This document shows, in pieces, positions 25,579-35,631 of a stretch of DNA of 64,000 nucleotides (the stretch's first letter is position 1; the number at the start of each line of letters is the position of its first letter). Below the pieces are notes generated by a model, which did not search any database, was not told the origin of the DNA, and worked only from the letters and a program-made list of their open reading frames with translations. Source of the stretch: Companilactobacillus insicii (GTDB lineage Bacteria; Bacillota; Bacilli; Lactobacillales; Lactobacillaceae); NCBI RefSeq assembly GCF_003946015.1, contig NZ_RHNU01000003.1, forward strand, positions 1-64,000, written 5' to 3'. Made by a program: the position numbers and the translations under genes.

Positions 25579-25731
25579 CTACTTAGGCCAAGCAATATAC
25601 ATTGCCATGATTACGCCAAAGGTACCAATACAGTAAAAGAATTTTGAGATATACTTGCTCTTAATGTGACTAGCTGACAACAAAAATGACAACCCTATGA
25701 CAAATGTCAAAGGAATCGTTAAAAAATTCAT
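25579..25731 (-). CDS. small membrane protein (50 aa), hypothetical
   Basis: ATG is 6 nt after a strong GGAGGA site. The 50-residue product has two hydrophobic segments (about residues 4-19 and 30-46) with a basic loop HIKSKYISK between them and ends AWPK. No family recognised. It is convergent with, and exactly adjacent to, the PheB-like gene and lies about 130 nt downstream of folC on the same strand, but a hairpin at 25825-25854 separates it from folC. The good ribosome site and the amphipathic pattern argue that it is real. Confidence 0.7.
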   Translation of the reverse strand: MNFLTIPLTFVIGLSFLLSASHIKSKYISKFFYCIGTFGVIMAMYIAWPK

Positions 25732-25824
25732 GTATAGTCCTCCGTTTAATTAAAATAATTGTTATTACTAATGTAACTAAAAAATGTGACGAAATAATGA
25801 ATATCATATGTTTATTTAATGCTC

Positions 25825-25854
25825 AAAAGGGAATCCAAATTGGATTCCCTTTTG
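25825..25854. terminator. hairpin after folC
   Basis: Near-perfect palindrome of AAAAGGGAATCC and its complement around AAATT, 8 nt past the folC stop. T-tails are short in both directions, so it may be a partial terminator. Confidence 0.7.
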
Positions 25855-25862
25855 CTTTATAT

Positions 25863-27167
25863 TTAATGAACTTTTTTCATCTCATCTCGAACTTGCGAAA
25901 TGAAATACAGAGATCCGGTTATGAATAATACATCATCTGAACTCATCTCAGATTTAATATCATTCAATCCCTTATGCCAATCATCAACCAAAGTTATCTC
26001 ATCAATATTTTTAAGACCAGCATAATCATCCAAATTTAATGAACTTGGAAAATCAAAAGTTGTAATGGTGATTTTTATATTAGGAACTTGATCTAACATA
26101 TCCAACATTTCATCAATATTTTTAGTTGTAATGGCAGAAAACAAAACATTAATTTTTTTATCGCCAAACTCATTAATCATATTATCGGTTAAACGGCGCA
26201 TGGCATGTGGATTATGTGCTCCATCCATAATAATCAATGGTGATTCACTCACAGTTTCCATTCGGGCAGGCCAACGAACCTTTTTTAGTCCTGCCCGAAT
26301 TTGATTCTCATTAACTCTAATATTTTCATGCTGACAATAGAGTGAGAACAATTCCAAGGCCACACCAGCATTCTCCGTCTGATGTCTACCTTTGAGTGGA
26401 ATTCGTAAATCCTTCAATTGGAATTGATGATTTCTAAAATTAAATCTTTCATTACGATTTCTATCAAAGCCAATGTAATCAACTAAGAAATCTCTATTTT
26501 CACTGTAAAAAGGTGATTTAGTTCGAACAGCTTGATTGCGAATTACTGCCAATGCATTCTCTGGAATATCGCCGGCCACGATTGGAATATGATTTTTAAT
26601 GATACCAGCCTTTTGCTGGGCAATCTTCTCTAATGTATCACCCAATATATCAACATGGTCCAAACCAACTGTTGTAATAGCTGCAAGCATCGGATGTACG
26701 ACGTTTGTGCTGTCCATCTTACCACCAATTCCAGCCTCAATAATGGCGATATCAACTCTATCCTTGAAGTAATAAAATGCCATCCCTGTTAAAATTTCAA
26801 ATTCAGTTATTCCCCGCAAATGCTCATCTGCATCTAATTTTTCAATTAAGGGAATAAAAATATTTACTAATTCAACAAAATCTGCTTCTGGAATTGGTTG
26901 TCCATTTACTGAAATTCGTTCGTAAAAGGTTTCTATATACGGTGAGGTAAATGTTCCAACTGTCAAGTCAAGTTCTTCAAGCAAGCATCTAAGATACATG
27001 ACAGTTGATCCCTTTCCGTTCGTTCCAGCAATGTGAACACTTTTAACATCATCTTCAGGATTACCAAGCATCTTTAATAATGCGTTGATCCTATCTAACC
27101 CTGGTCGTGAACCAAACTTTCTTCTTGTATGAATCCAAGCTACAGCTTCTTCGCCTGTTCTAATCAT
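25863..27167 (-). CDS. folC: folylpolyglutamate synthase / dihydrofolate synthase
   Basis: Mur-ligase family enzyme that adds glutamate to folates, retaining them in the cell. Seen: P-loop VHIAGTNGKGSTVMYL (near residue 45), TSPYIETFYERI, KMDSTNVVHP and ATP-binding MDGAHNPHAMR. Length 434 aa is normal. ATG at 27167 follows GGGG by 8 nt; a GTG 9 nt upstream overlaps that site. It forms a unit with folT (27 nt upstream) under the THF riboswitch, linking folate uptake with retention. Confidence 0.93.
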   Translation of the reverse strand: MIRTGEEAVAWIHTRRKFGSRPGLDRINALLKMLGNPEDDVKSVHIAGTNGKGSTVMYLRCLLEELDLTVGTFTSPYIETFYERISVNGQPIPEADFVELVNIFIPLIEKLDADEHLRGITEFEILTGMAFYYFKDRVDIAIIEAGIGGKMDSTNVVHPMLAAITTVGLDHVDILGDTLEKIAQQKAGIIKNHIPIVAGDIPENALAVIRNQAVRTKSPFYSENRDFLVDYIGFDRNRNERFNFRNHQFQLKDLRIPLKGRHQTENAGVALELFSLYCQHENIRVNENQIRAGLKKVRWPARMETVSESPLIIMDGAHNPHAMRRLTDNMINEFGDKKINVLFSAITTKNIDEMLDMLDQVPNIKITITTFDFPSSLNLDDYAGLKNIDEITLVDDWHKGLNDIKSEMSSDDVLFITGSLYFISQVRDEMKKVH

Positions 27168-27194
27168 GACAAACACCCCTTTATACTGCTGTAA

Positions 27195-27719
27195 CTAAGC
27201 AGCGAATCTCTTAGATAATGACTTAAATGGTATTACGTTACCAAAGAAAACAATCATAACAGTTTGAAGTGGCAACATAATTGATGCTTTAACAATGCGA
27301 ATCATCCACAATCTTCCATCAGTAAATGGAATCTTATACATAATCGACAACCATAGTGGTGTTAGGAACAAGCTGATAATTAAAGTATTTAGTAATACAC
27401 ATAAAAAGGCATTTTTCCAACTAATTGGTTTCTTGTAGAAGAAATATCCGTACAAAACACCTGTAATAAATGCATTTAACGTAAATCCAATAAAGAATGC
27501 ACCCTTACCAAGAACTGTACTACCAATTAAATCAGCGATTACTGATCCGATACCAGTCCAAAGAGGTCCAAATAAACTAGCCATTACGACTTGTGGTATA
27601 AAATCAAAAGTTATCTTTAATAGTTGTGTTTCAAAACCAAAAACTTGTGACAATACTATCATTAATGCAATTAATAATCCCATTGTTGCTATAAATTGTG
27701 CGTTGCTTCTCTTATCCAT
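27195..27719 (-). CDS. folT: folate ECF transporter S component
   Basis: Membrane substrate-binding subunit of an energy-coupling factor transporter that takes up folate, sharing an ATPase module encoded elsewhere. The 174-aa protein has about six helices; the family hallmarks are FIPQVVMASLFGPLWTGIGSVIAD and TLNAFITGVLYG, and the C-terminal helices. The start at 27719 is 9 nt after GAGGAG; upstream in-frame codons lie inside the riboswitch. Identification is supported by the THF riboswitch directly upstream and folC directly downstream. Confidence 0.9.
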   Translation of the reverse strand: MDKRSNAQFIATMGLLIALMIVLSQVFGFETQLLKITFDFIPQVVMASLFGPLWTGIGSVIADLIGSTVLGKGAFFIGFTLNAFITGVLYGYFFYKKPISWKNAFLCVLLNTLIISLFLTPLWLSIMYKIPFTDGRLWMIRIVKASIMLPLQTVMIVFFGNVIPFKSLSKRFAA

Positions 27720-27757
27720 TCTTAGCATCTCCTCTTCGAGCTGCCACATAAATCCTT

Positions 27758-27862
27758 TATGCAGCGAATGCGTTGGCAAAACCGCAAATGGATTGTCATT
27801 TTTCGTTCGGGAAGCACATTCCGTCTCTCCGACACTTAACGCTCTGCCAACTACTCTGTCCT
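27758..27862 (-). promoter_or_regulatory. tetrahydrofolate (THF) riboswitch
   Basis: The minus-strand leader of folT contains AGAGTAG, TTGGCAGAGCGTTAAGTG and, later, TGCCAACGCATTCGCTG, matching the conserved core and outer pairing of the THF riboswitch (TTGGCA pairs with TGCCAA). About 40 nt separate it from the folT ATG, and no terminator follows, so control of translation is more likely than of transcription. Recognised from the consensus; not scored with a model. Confidence 0.85.
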
Positions 27863-27875
27863 ATTTGATATATTT

Positions 27876-28640
27876 TTAATGATGAAACTTGTAACTGAAG
27901 TAATAGAATCCTGATACAAATATAGAACTGCCAACAATATTTCCTAAATAAACGGGAATTAAATTATTTATAAAATCTCCCCACGTGACTGCACCCTCAA
28001 AAATGGCTGCAGGAATTACGAAACAGTTAGCAATACTATGTTGGAATCCGATTGCAACAAAGATCATGATTGGAAACCAAACACCTAATATTTTGCCAGC
28101 AGCATCTTTGGCCCCATATGAAAGCCACAAAGCTAAACCGACAAACCAATTACAACCGATGCCTGAAACAAAACTTGGCATGAAGGGTGATGCTACTTTA
28201 CTTTGAGCTATTCGAATTAAATCTTCACGAAATATATCTGAATGAGTTAATCCAACAAGATATCCAAAGAAGTAAGCAACAAAAAGTGCACAGATCAAAT
28301 TGGCAAAAGTAATGACTACTAAATTTTTAACAAAGTCTAACCAAGAAATCTTCTTAGCATAAGCAGCCAGACTAACTGCCATCATATTGCCGGTAACTAA
28401 TTCTCCACCAGCTAAAAGAATGACGATTAAACCGATAGGGAAAACTGATGCACCAACTAAAGATGCAATACTAGCCAAGTCCTCAGGTATCGACGCCGAT
28501 ACTCTGATATAGGCTAAGTATCCTAAGGAAATCATGGCTCCACCAATAAATCCCAGAATAAGTTTTGCCAGAAGCGGCTTCTTGATCTTGGCTGTTCCCT
28601 TGGTAATACTTAATTCCACAATTTCTTCAGGACTATACAC
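27876..28640 (-). CDS. formate/nitrite transporter family protein
   Basis: Pentameric channel-type membrane protein (FNT family, FocA/NirC-like) of 254 aa with six helices. Family hallmarks: LILGFIGGAMISLGY, GGELVTGNMM (near residue 82) and the C-terminal GFQHSIANCFVIP, containing the central gating histidine. GTG start, with AGGGGA about 9 nt upstream; the in-frame alternative ATG nearby leads to a stop. It is 21 nt after the YitT gene. Formate export is a likely job here, since the hut locus that follows should produce formate through Fhs. Confidence 0.88.
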   Translation of the reverse strand: MYSPEEIVELSITKGTAKIKKPLLAKLILGFIGGAMISLGYLAYIRVSASIPEDLASIASLVGASVFPIGLIVILLAGGELVTGNMMAVSLAAYAKKISWLDFVKNLVVITFANLICALFVAYFFGYLVGLTHSDIFREDLIRIAQSKVASPFMPSFVSGIGCNWFVGLALWLSYGAKDAAGKILGVWFPIMIFVAIGFQHSIANCFVIPAAIFEGAVTWGDFINNLIPVYLGNIVGSSIFVSGFYYFSYKFHH

Positions 28641-28661
28641 GTTTTTTCATCCCCTAATCTT

Positions 28662-29540
28662 TCACACTATATCTAATTCTTCAAACGTACCAAGTATCTT
28701 AATATCCTGTGATACGCTGACAAACGCTTTTGGATCCACTTCTTTCATGATTGCGGCAAGAATTTCCATTTCATAAACAGTAATAACCGTAATCAGAACT
28801 GATTGAGTATTAAAATCATAAGCACCATATGCTTGTGGAATAGCCGTGATACCTCGTTTGAGTTTCTTTTGAAGTGCAGGAATAACTACGTCGGGTCGTT
28901 GGGTAATAATCATAACCTGAACTTTTTGATGTTTAACATAGACCAGATCTGTAACTTTTCCACTAACAAAAATTGAAACTAAACTATAAAAAGCATATGG
29001 CCAGCCGAACAAATATCCAGCTGTTAAAACAATCACACCATTAAATGCCATGGAAATTGCTCCAACACTAATCCCAGTTGCTTGTCGTAACGTGATTATT
29101 AAGGCATCCATACCACCGGTAGAAATCCCATGTTTAAGAGCTAATCCCATCGAATAACCATTAATTAATCCACCAAAGACTGCACAAATTATTGGATCTT
29201 CAATCAAAGTCATATTAGGCATTATTTGAATGGCAAATGAAGCAAATGTAACTGCGATGATAGTAAATACAACAAACTTACGATTGATTTTGAACCACGC
29301 CAGAATAAACATCGGAACATTCAGTAGATAATAAATAACTGAGATAGGTATATTGATATTATCAGCTCTTTCAGCAAGTGTAGATAATATCTGAGCTATA
29401 CCAGTTAGTCCACCAGAATAAATATGTCCTGGCTGCCAGAAGAAATTCAAAGCCATGGAATATAAGACGGCATATATCATAGCAATCGTTAGTTTGGTAA
29501 CAACATCTTGCCAAAACCTCTCTCGCTTATTATTCAACAT
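28662..29540 (-). CDS. YitT family membrane protein (DUF161-DUF2179)
   Basis: Integral membrane protein with about five or six N-terminal helices (residues 15-190) and a soluble DUF2179 domain (about 200-290) that has the fold of a nucleotide- or ligand-binding ACT-like unit. Hallmarks: YSGGLTGIAQIL, GLALKHGISTGGMDALI. Length 292 aa is normal. No clear ribosome site directly before the ATG, so the start is less certain. It is in one unit with the FNT channel gene. Function of YitT proteins is not established. Confidence 0.85.
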   Translation of the reverse strand: MLNNKRERFWQDVVTKLTIAMIYAVLYSMALNFFWQPGHIYSGGLTGIAQILSTLAERADNINIPISVIYYLLNVPMFILAWFKINRKFVVFTIIAVTFASFAIQIMPNMTLIEDPIICAVFGGLINGYSMGLALKHGISTGGMDALIITLRQATGISVGAISMAFNGVIVLTAGYLFGWPYAFYSLVSIFVSGKVTDLVYVKHQKVQVMIITQRPDVVIPALQKKLKRGITAIPQAYGAYDFNTQSVLITVITVYEMEILAAIMKEVDPKAFVSVSQDIKILGTFEELDIV

Positions 29541-29584
29541 GTTTTAAATTTGTATCCCTTCTTAATAACTTTTGATAAAACAAA

Positions 29585-29639
29585 GAACAAGTAAAAAGGT
29601 TCGCAGCGGTCTAAGTCATTCAACACTTTTTACTTGTTC
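29585..29639 (-). terminator. terminator after hutH
   Basis: Perfect 14-bp stem (29585-29598 with 29626-29639) around a 27-nt loop, starting 9 nt past the hutH stop; the minus strand continues TTTGTTTT. It ends the long hut unit. Confidence 0.75.
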
Positions 29640-29648
29640 ATTTGTTAA

Positions 29649-31199
29649 TTATTTAAATTGAATATCTAAGTCCACTGTATTTTCAACAGCGTCTAATAAT
29701 TTACCATTTTCAAGTACTTCGGTTGCTTTGTTAAGTTCATCGTAAATTTCAATATCTTTATCATTTTCAATAAAGTTAACTGATTTACGGAATTCTTCAT
29801 ATGCAGGTTGTGTACCCTTTCCGAGTCCGTGTTGACGTGACTTGATATCAAGGGCTTGGCAAGCGGCCATGATTTCAGTAGCAACAATTCTTCTTGAGTT
29901 ACCAATAATTTCTGCGGCTGTACGTGCAGCAGTTGTACCCATACTTACGAAGTCTTCTTGGTTTTCACATGAAGGAATTGAATCGACACTAGCAGGATGT
30001 GCAAGAATCTTGTTCTCTGATGCTAATGAAGCACATGCATATTGTGTGATCATGAATCCTGAGTTAAGTCCTGGATGTTTAACTAAGAATGAAGGCATCT
30101 TACTTAGTTGAGTATTAACTAGACGTTCTACACGACGTTCCGAAACATTTCCAATTTCAGATGCTGCAATTCCAAGGAAGTCAAATGGTTGTGCCATTGG
30201 TTCACCATGGAAGTTACCGCCTGAGATAACCTTTCCTTCGCGTGTAACAATTGGATTATCTGTAACTGAATTAATTTCGATTTCTACTTTTTCTTTTACG
30301 TAAGCAACTGAATCTTTACTTGCACCGTGAATCTGAGGGATACATCTTAGTGTGTATGCATCTTGAACACGATCTTGTGTTGCTTCAGTTGTATAATCTG
30401 ATCCATCTATCAATCTACGAATATTACGAGCAGTTGCTAATTGACCACTTTGTGGGCGAATCGTATGTAAGTCTTCTTCAAATGGACTTGAGATACCTGA
30501 GTGAACTTCAAGAGATAAGGCACCAGCAATATCTGAGAGTTTTAGTAATTCAATTGAATCGTAAGTTGCTAGAGCACCCACTGCTGTTAAGACAGTTGTT
30601 CCATTAATAAAGGCAAGTCCTTCTTTTGCACTCAATTGGATTGGTTCCAAGCCAGCCTTTTCCATTGCTTCTTTACCAGGTAGTAATTCGCCTTTATAGT
30701 AAGCTCTACCTAATCCTAATAGTGGAAGAACCATATGTGCTAATGGTGCTAAATCTCCAGATGCACCTAATGAACCTTTTTCAGGGATAAATGGATGTAC
30801 TCCGGCATTTAACATATTCATTAAAGCTTTGACTGTACTTAAGCGAATTCCTGAAAAGCCTTTAACTAGTGAGTTAACACGAATCAACATAATTGCACGA
30901 ACTACATCTTCTGGGAATGGATCGCCATAACCTGATGAGTGTGTTCTAATTAAATTCTCTTGTAATTGAGCTGTATCTTCTTGAGAGATACTTACGTTAC
31001 AAAGTGAACCAAATCCTGTATTAACACCATACACAACACGTTTGTCTTCAACGATCTTATCGATGATCTTACGTGAATCATTAACTACTTGTTCTGATTC
31101 CGGAGCAATACTTACCTTAGCGTTGTGACGTGCTACTGAAACGACATCCTCTAATTTTAAACTGTTACCGTCTAATACGATTGTCTTTTCTTTGATCAT
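29649..31199 (-). CDS. hutH: histidine ammonia-lyase
   Basis: First step of histidine degradation: removes ammonia from histidine to give urocanate. The triad Ala146-Ser147-Gly148 in GSLGASGDLAPLAH cyclises to the MIO cofactor; VVYGVNTGFGSL and QDRVQDAYTLRCIPQ are further active-site segments. Length 516 aa is normal. ATG at 31199 is 8 nt after GGGGG; an ATG 15 nt upstream contains that site. It is the last gene of the unit ftcD-fchA-fhs-hutD-permease-hutH. Confidence 0.96.
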   Translation of the reverse strand: MIKEKTIVLDGNSLKLEDVVSVARHNAKVSIAPESEQVVNDSRKIIDKIVEDKRVVYGVNTGFGSLCNVSISQEDTAQLQENLIRTHSSGYGDPFPEDVVRAIMLIRVNSLVKGFSGIRLSTVKALMNMLNAGVHPFIPEKGSLGASGDLAPLAHMVLPLLGLGRAYYKGELLPGKEAMEKAGLEPIQLSAKEGLAFINGTTVLTAVGALATYDSIELLKLSDIAGALSLEVHSGISSPFEEDLHTIRPQSGQLATARNIRRLIDGSDYTTEATQDRVQDAYTLRCIPQIHGASKDSVAYVKEKVEIEINSVTDNPIVTREGKVISGGNFHGEPMAQPFDFLGIAASEIGNVSERRVERLVNTQLSKMPSFLVKHPGLNSGFMITQYACASLASENKILAHPASVDSIPSCENQEDFVSMGTTAARTAAEIIGNSRRIVATEIMAACQALDIKSRQHGLGKGTQPAYEEFRKSVNFIENDKDIEIYDELNKATEVLENGKLLDAVENTVDLDIQFK

Positions 31200-31238
31200 T
31201 TGTAAAACCCCCATTTATTTTTGAATTAACTAAAAATC

Positions 31239-32630
31239 TTAAGCTGGATCTACATCATCTGAATCAGTGTCAGAGCCTAATTTCTTTCCTTTAATAAACA
31301 AGAAGTACATTGTACTTGCTACGATCACACCGACTAATCCAGCAATCAAGTTAACTGGATTAGCTGCCGCAACTACCCAAACACTAACAATAATTGAAAT
31401 TATAGGAATAACTGGGCCAAATGGTAATTTGAATACTGGTTCGTTGTCCATTTTCTTCTTTCTTAACCAAATTACGGCAAGTGCAGTTGGAATGTACTGG
31501 AAGAAACGGAAAACAACACTTAATTCAGCTAATTGTTCAAATGAACCACTTAGTAAGAACAATACTGTAATAATTCCTGAAACAATAATTGCTACAAATG
31601 GTGCACCCTTTTTGTTTTGTTTAGCAATGACTTTAGGTAGTAATCCTTCATCAGAAATTGATGCACCATAACGAGGAATCATTAATGAATCACCCATATT
31701 CAATCCAGCAATTGATACTAATGCACCGATTGAAATAATCCACTTACCAGCAGGTCCTATCATTTCTACGAATGCATCTTGTACAGGAGCGTTACTTTGT
31801 AAAATACCCGTACCGAGCATTGCAATAGTACCTGCAATAATCATGAAGTAGAACAATGAAACAATACTGATTGATCCGATAATAGCCTTTGGTACGTTCT
31901 TTTTAGGATTACGCATCTCACCAGCAACAACTGGCAAGGCTTCGAATCCGATAAATGCATAAAATACTGTTAAAGCTGTTGATGAAGCAGCTTTAGAAAT
32001 TGTCATACCTGGACTTAATTGTACAAATGGTGTGAAGTGTCCAACTTTAATACCATGTTTAATGAAAAATATTGTAACAAGAGTAAATGCAATAATTGGA
32101 ATAATCTTTGCAATAGTAATTGTGATTGTAAAAACCTTTGAAGTCTTAATACCAGTACTATTGATAATTGATAAGAACGTTACTAATAAAATACTTATAA
32201 TTGTATTTTTTCCTTCTAGTGAAGGGAACGTTTGAATCAACAACTTGGCAAAACCGGCTGCCATTGCGGCCCAAGCTACAATGGTAACGAACCAGCCTAA
32301 GATACCAACATTGAATCCAACAAAGTCACCAAATGCCGTTTTAGCATATTGGAAAGCTCCACCGTTCTTATTAAAGTACCCAGAAACTTCAGCGAAACAA
32401 ACTGCTAGCATCAGAACAAGTAACACATCTAACAACATGGCAACCAGTGAAGCTGGTCCCAAGTCTTTGTAGATGTCCTTTGGTAGAAGGAAGATTCCTG
32501 ATCCGATAACAGCATTGATACCATAAAGCGTAGCTCCATTTAGACTAAACTTTGCGTCTTCGCCTACCTTATCTAATTCCGGAATATCCTTGATATCTGA
32601 ATCTTCAGGAATTTGGCTTTTACTTTTCAT
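31239..32630 (-). CDS. APC family amino acid permease (probable histidine permease)
   Basis: Twelve-helix amino acid transporter of the APC superfamily, 463 aa; GATLYGINAVIGSGIFLLP near residue 32 is the helix-1 substrate-binding motif, and FIGFEALPVVAGEMRNPKKNVP the helix-6/loop motif. Both ends are polar and cytoplasmic. GAGGAG lies 8 nt before ATG. Position between hutD and hutH makes histidine the probable substrate, with uniport, proton symport or histidine/glutamate exchange all possible. The substrate is inferred from context only. Confidence 0.88.
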   Translation of the reverse strand: MKSKSQIPEDSDIKDIPELDKVGEDAKFSLNGATLYGINAVIGSGIFLLPKDIYKDLGPASLVAMLLDVLLVLMLAVCFAEVSGYFNKNGGAFQYAKTAFGDFVGFNVGILGWFVTIVAWAAMAAGFAKLLIQTFPSLEGKNTIISILLVTFLSIINSTGIKTSKVFTITITIAKIIPIIAFTLVTIFFIKHGIKVGHFTPFVQLSPGMTISKAASSTALTVFYAFIGFEALPVVAGEMRNPKKNVPKAIIGSISIVSLFYFMIIAGTIAMLGTGILQSNAPVQDAFVEMIGPAGKWIISIGALVSIAGLNMGDSLMIPRYGASISDEGLLPKVIAKQNKKGAPFVAIIVSGIITVLFLLSGSFEQLAELSVVFRFFQYIPTALAVIWLRKKKMDNEPVFKLPFGPVIPIISIIVSVWVVAAANPVNLIAGLVGVIVASTMYFLFIKGKKLGSDTDSDDVDPA

Positions 32631-32677
32631 GTTTGATTCTCCTCTCAGTGTTTACATCTGTTCTTGAAGCGCAAATC

Positions 32678-33274
32678 TTAAATTGATTCCTTCTCACTTG
32701 TCCAAACTAAAATGGCCATAGGATTTATTGAAGAACCTGCCGCACTTGTCACAAACATTGTCGAGGTTGAATTTGTCTTAAAATATAATGAATCATTTTT
32801 ACTAACGAATTTACTTTGCATTGATTCGTCGTCTTTAAAAATCACTGAGCATCCATGTAAGAAATAACAAATGTATTCTGTATCTTCCTTAAGCTTCAAA
32901 GATTTATTATCGATTAGAAAGTTTATATGTCCGTCTAGATCAGAACTATATATCAAATTAAAATCAACACATTTGCCATGACTAATAATTCTGTCATCTC
33001 CTGCAAAATAATACTTTTGGAAAGGTGCTAGAGTGATAGTCTTTGAATTATTTTCCAAAGTTAATTGATTTTGCAGAGGTAATATTATTCTGTTATAACC
33101 CGGCAAGGGCGTAAATTCTGTCGTGTCTAATTCAACTGTCGCACTAGAAATCCGATAGTCAAAATTGCCTGGTCGATATTGTCCATTGGTTGGAGATAAG
33201 TAAAATTGTGTCGTTTGTCCCCCACTCCAACTTGTTACTTGGTAGTCATTCTCTGTTAATCTTTGCAATTGCAT
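32678..33274 (-). CDS. hutD: HutD family protein
   Basis: Bicupin protein found in hut clusters. It is recognised by the N-terminal WSGGQTTQFYLSP (near residue 16), DYRISSATVELD and TPLPGYNRIILPL. In Pseudomonas HutD limits the induction of hut genes, perhaps by binding formiminoglutamate; its role here is by analogy. Length 198 aa is normal. It begins 2 nt after the fhs stop without a clear ribosome site, so it probably relies on coupled translation. Confidence 0.87.
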   Translation of the reverse strand: MQLQRLTENDYQVTSWSGGQTTQFYLSPTNGQYRPGNFDYRISSATVELDTTEFTPLPGYNRIILPLQNQLTLENNSKTITLAPFQKYYFAGDDRIISHGKCVDFNLIYSSDLDGHINFLIDNKSLKLKEDTEYICYFLHGCSVIFKDDESMQSKFVSKNDSLYFKTNSTSTMFVTSAAGSSINPMAILVWTSEKESI

Positions 33275-33276
33275 TT

Positions 33277-34956
33277 CTAGAATAATCCAGAAATATTTCC
33301 ATTCTCATCAACATCAATACGTTCTGCGGCTGGTGATTTTGGTAGTCCTGGCATTGTCATGATTGCTCCAGTTTGAGCGACAATGAATCCGGCACCGGCA
33401 GAAACTTTCAAGTTACTGATTTTAACTGTGAAGCCTGTTGGTGCGCCTAACTTCTTAGCATCGTCAGAGAATGAGTATTGTGTCTTAGCCATACAAATTG
33501 GATAGTCATTGAATCCTAGTCTTTCCAATTCTGATAATTGTTTACGTGCGCCACGTGTGAATTCAACACCTTCACCGCCATAAACTTTTTGAACAATTTT
33601 ATTTAATTTTTCTTCGATTGAGTCTTCTAAGTCATATACAAAGCTAAAGTTATTAGGTTGATCGGCTGCTTCAACTACTGCATTAGCTAAGTCAACAGCA
33701 CCTTCGCCACCTTTACCCCATACATCTGATAGAGCAACTTTAACGCCAAGATGCTCACAAGCTTTTTGTACGACTGCCAATTCAGCATCTGTATCATTAG
33801 GGAATTTATTGATTGCTACAACTACTGGCATTCCATAAACATTTTGAATATTATCAATGTGTTTCTTCATGTTAGGCAAACCTGCTTCAACAGCAGCAGT
33901 ATTTTCTTCATTCAAGTCTGTCTTCTTAACACCGCCATGCATCTTCAAAGCACGAACTGTTGCCACAAGTACAACTGCGTCTGGCTTCATATCAGCTAAA
34001 CGACATTTGATATCGATGAATTTTTCAGCACCAAGATCAGCACCGAAACCTGCCTCTGTAACTGCATAATCTGAATATTTCAAAGCAAGTTTTGTAGCTA
34101 AAATACTGTTACATCCGTGGGCAATATTTGCGAATGGTCCACCATGAATAAACGCTGGTGTATGAGCAAGTGTTTGAACAATATTAGGATTGATTGCATC
34201 TTTTAATAATGCTGTCAATGCTCCTTCTGCTTTCAAATCACCAGCTGTAACAGGATCTCCATCCATGTTATAAGCTACGATCATTTTACGTAATTTTGAT
34301 TTAAGTTCAGTAATATTATTTGATAGACATAATACAGCCATTACTTCTGAGGCAACTGTAATATCATATCCATCCTCACGAGGAACACCGTTTACACGAC
34401 CTTGCAGTCCATCAACAATATGACGTAATTGACGATCATTCATATCAACTACACGTTTCCAAGTAATCTTACGAGTGTCAATGTTCAATGCATTACCTTG
34501 GTGAATATGATTATCTAATAAGGCAGCTAATAAGTTATTTGCAGCACCGATTGCATGGAAATCACCTGTGAAATGAAGATTAATATCTTCCATAGGAACA
34601 ACTTGTGAATGTCCACCACCGGCAGCTCCACCTTTGATACCGAAGACAGGCCCTAACGATGGTTCACGAACAGCAATGGCTGCTTTTTTACCAATATTTG
34701 ATAATGCATCGACTAGACCAACTGAAACAGTTGTTTTACCTTCACCAGCGGGTGTTGGTGTTATAGCTGTAACAAGGATAAGTTTTCCACGTTGACTCGC
34801 ATCGTCTAAATCTTTCATATTGTTAATATCGATCTTAGCTTTATATTTTCCATACATTGATAAATCATCTTCAGGAATACCAACTGATTCAGCAATGTTT
34901 TGAATTGGTTCCATTTCAACTTGACTTGCAATTTCAATATCAGATAAATTTGCCAT
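33277..34956 (-). CDS. fhs: formate-tetrahydrofolate ligase
   Basis: Interconverts formate + ATP + THF with 10-formyl-THF. Hallmarks: ATP loop [16 protein letters not shown] (near residue 63), the segment [27 protein letters not shown] and VRALKMHGG. Length 559 aa is normal. ATG at 34956 follows AAGGGCGG; an ATG 24 nt upstream has no such site. In a hut unit the enzyme should run in reverse, taking the formyl group from histidine to make ATP and formate. The same arrangement is known in streptococcal hut loci. Confidence 0.95.
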   Translation of the reverse strand: MANLSDIEIASQVEMEPIQNIAESVGIPEDDLSMYGKYKAKIDINNMKDLDDASQRGKLILVTAITPTPAGEGKTTVSVGLVDALSNIGKKAAIAVREPSLGPVFGIKGGAAGGGHSQVVPMEDINLHFTGDFHAIGAANNLLAALLDNHIHQGNALNIDTRKITWKRVVDMNDRQLRHIVDGLQGRVNGVPREDGYDITVASEVMAVLCLSNNITELKSKLRKMIVAYNMDGDPVTAGDLKAEGALTALLKDAINPNIVQTLAHTPAFIHGGPFANIAHGCNSILATKLALKYSDYAVTEAGFGADLGAEKFIDIKCRLADMKPDAVVLVATVRALKMHGGVKKTDLNEENTAAVEAGLPNMKKHIDNIQNVYGMPVVVAINKFPNDTDAELAVVQKACEHLGVKVALSDVWGKGGEGAVDLANAVVEAADQPNNFSFVYDLEDSIEEKLNKIVQKVYGGEGVEFTRGARKQLSELERLGFNDYPICMAKTQYSFSDDAKKLGAPTGFTVKISNLKVSAGAGFIVAQTGAIMTMPGLPKSPAAERIDVDENGNISGLF

Positions 34957-34992
34957 AATATTTAATTCCGCCCTTCTCATCAGTATTAACAG

Positions 34993-35619
34993 CTATACAA
35001 TTTTTAAAGTTTCTTCGTAAATTTTGTCTGCCAAAGGACATCCCTCTTCTAATAAGGTTGTTCCTTTTTGTTTGTATTCATTAACAAATGCTTCGTCTTT
35101 GATGCCAGATAAATTAATTAAAACATTCAACCATGCCCCTTGAAGTGCTGATTTCAAGTTCAAAGCCGCAACTCCTAAGTCACTGGCAGCATTTGTATTT
35201 GATTTACCGATAATTGATTCAGTAACTCTCAATGCTTCAACACACTTTTCCATGATACTGAACGGTGCTTTTGTTGCACCTTGAAGTGCCTTTTGCATAG
35301 CAGCTCTACGCGCTGCCTTTTCTTCATCAGTTGATTTTGGCATTGAGAAAACCGCTGATACTTCATTGAATGCTTCAGTATCTTTATCAATTGCATCTAA
35401 CAACTCAATCTGTAATTTACTAGCTTCCTCACGAGTTTCTTTTGCAATATCTTCAAATTCAAGGTATTTTTTCTTTCCGATAGTAAGTTCAGTAACCATC
35501 TTAGTTAGTGAAATTCCCATTGAACCAGCAAGTGCAGATGCTGAACCTCCACCTGGAGCTGGCTCATCAGAACCAAGAACAGTCATGAATTCACGTACTT
35601 GCATGTCAGTTAGTTTCAT
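34993..35619 (-). CDS. fchA: formimidoyltetrahydrofolate cyclodeaminase / methenyl-THF cyclohydrolase
   Basis: Releases ammonia from 5-formimino-THF to form 5,10-methenyl-THF. The N-terminal FMTVLGSDEPAPGGGSASAL is the hallmark of the FTCD C-domain family (FchA), here as a separate 208-aa protein. AAGGAGAG lies 6 nt before ATG, and the gene is 12 nt after ftcD. Together with FtcD it makes the two halves of what is one fused protein in animals. Confidence 0.92.
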   Translation of the reverse strand: MKLTDMQVREFMTVLGSDEPAPGGGSASALAGSMGISLTKMVTELTIGKKKYLEFEDIAKETREEASKLQIELLDAIDKDTEAFNEVSAVFSMPKSTDEEKAARRAAMQKALQGATKAPFSIMEKCVEALRVTESIIGKSNTNAASDLGVAALNLKSALQGAWLNVLINLSGIKDEAFVNEYKQKGTTLLEEGCPLADKIYEETLKIV

Positions 35620-35631
35620 TGATTGCTCTCC

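Noticed and set aside
25704-25928. 74-aa plus-strand frame across the folC terminator
   Set aside because: It runs through a terminator hairpin and the end of folC antisense and lacks a ribosome site.
29649-31199. Several long open frames antisense to hutH and other hut genes
   Set aside because: They are complement-strand shadows of strongly conserved genes and have no ribosome sites.
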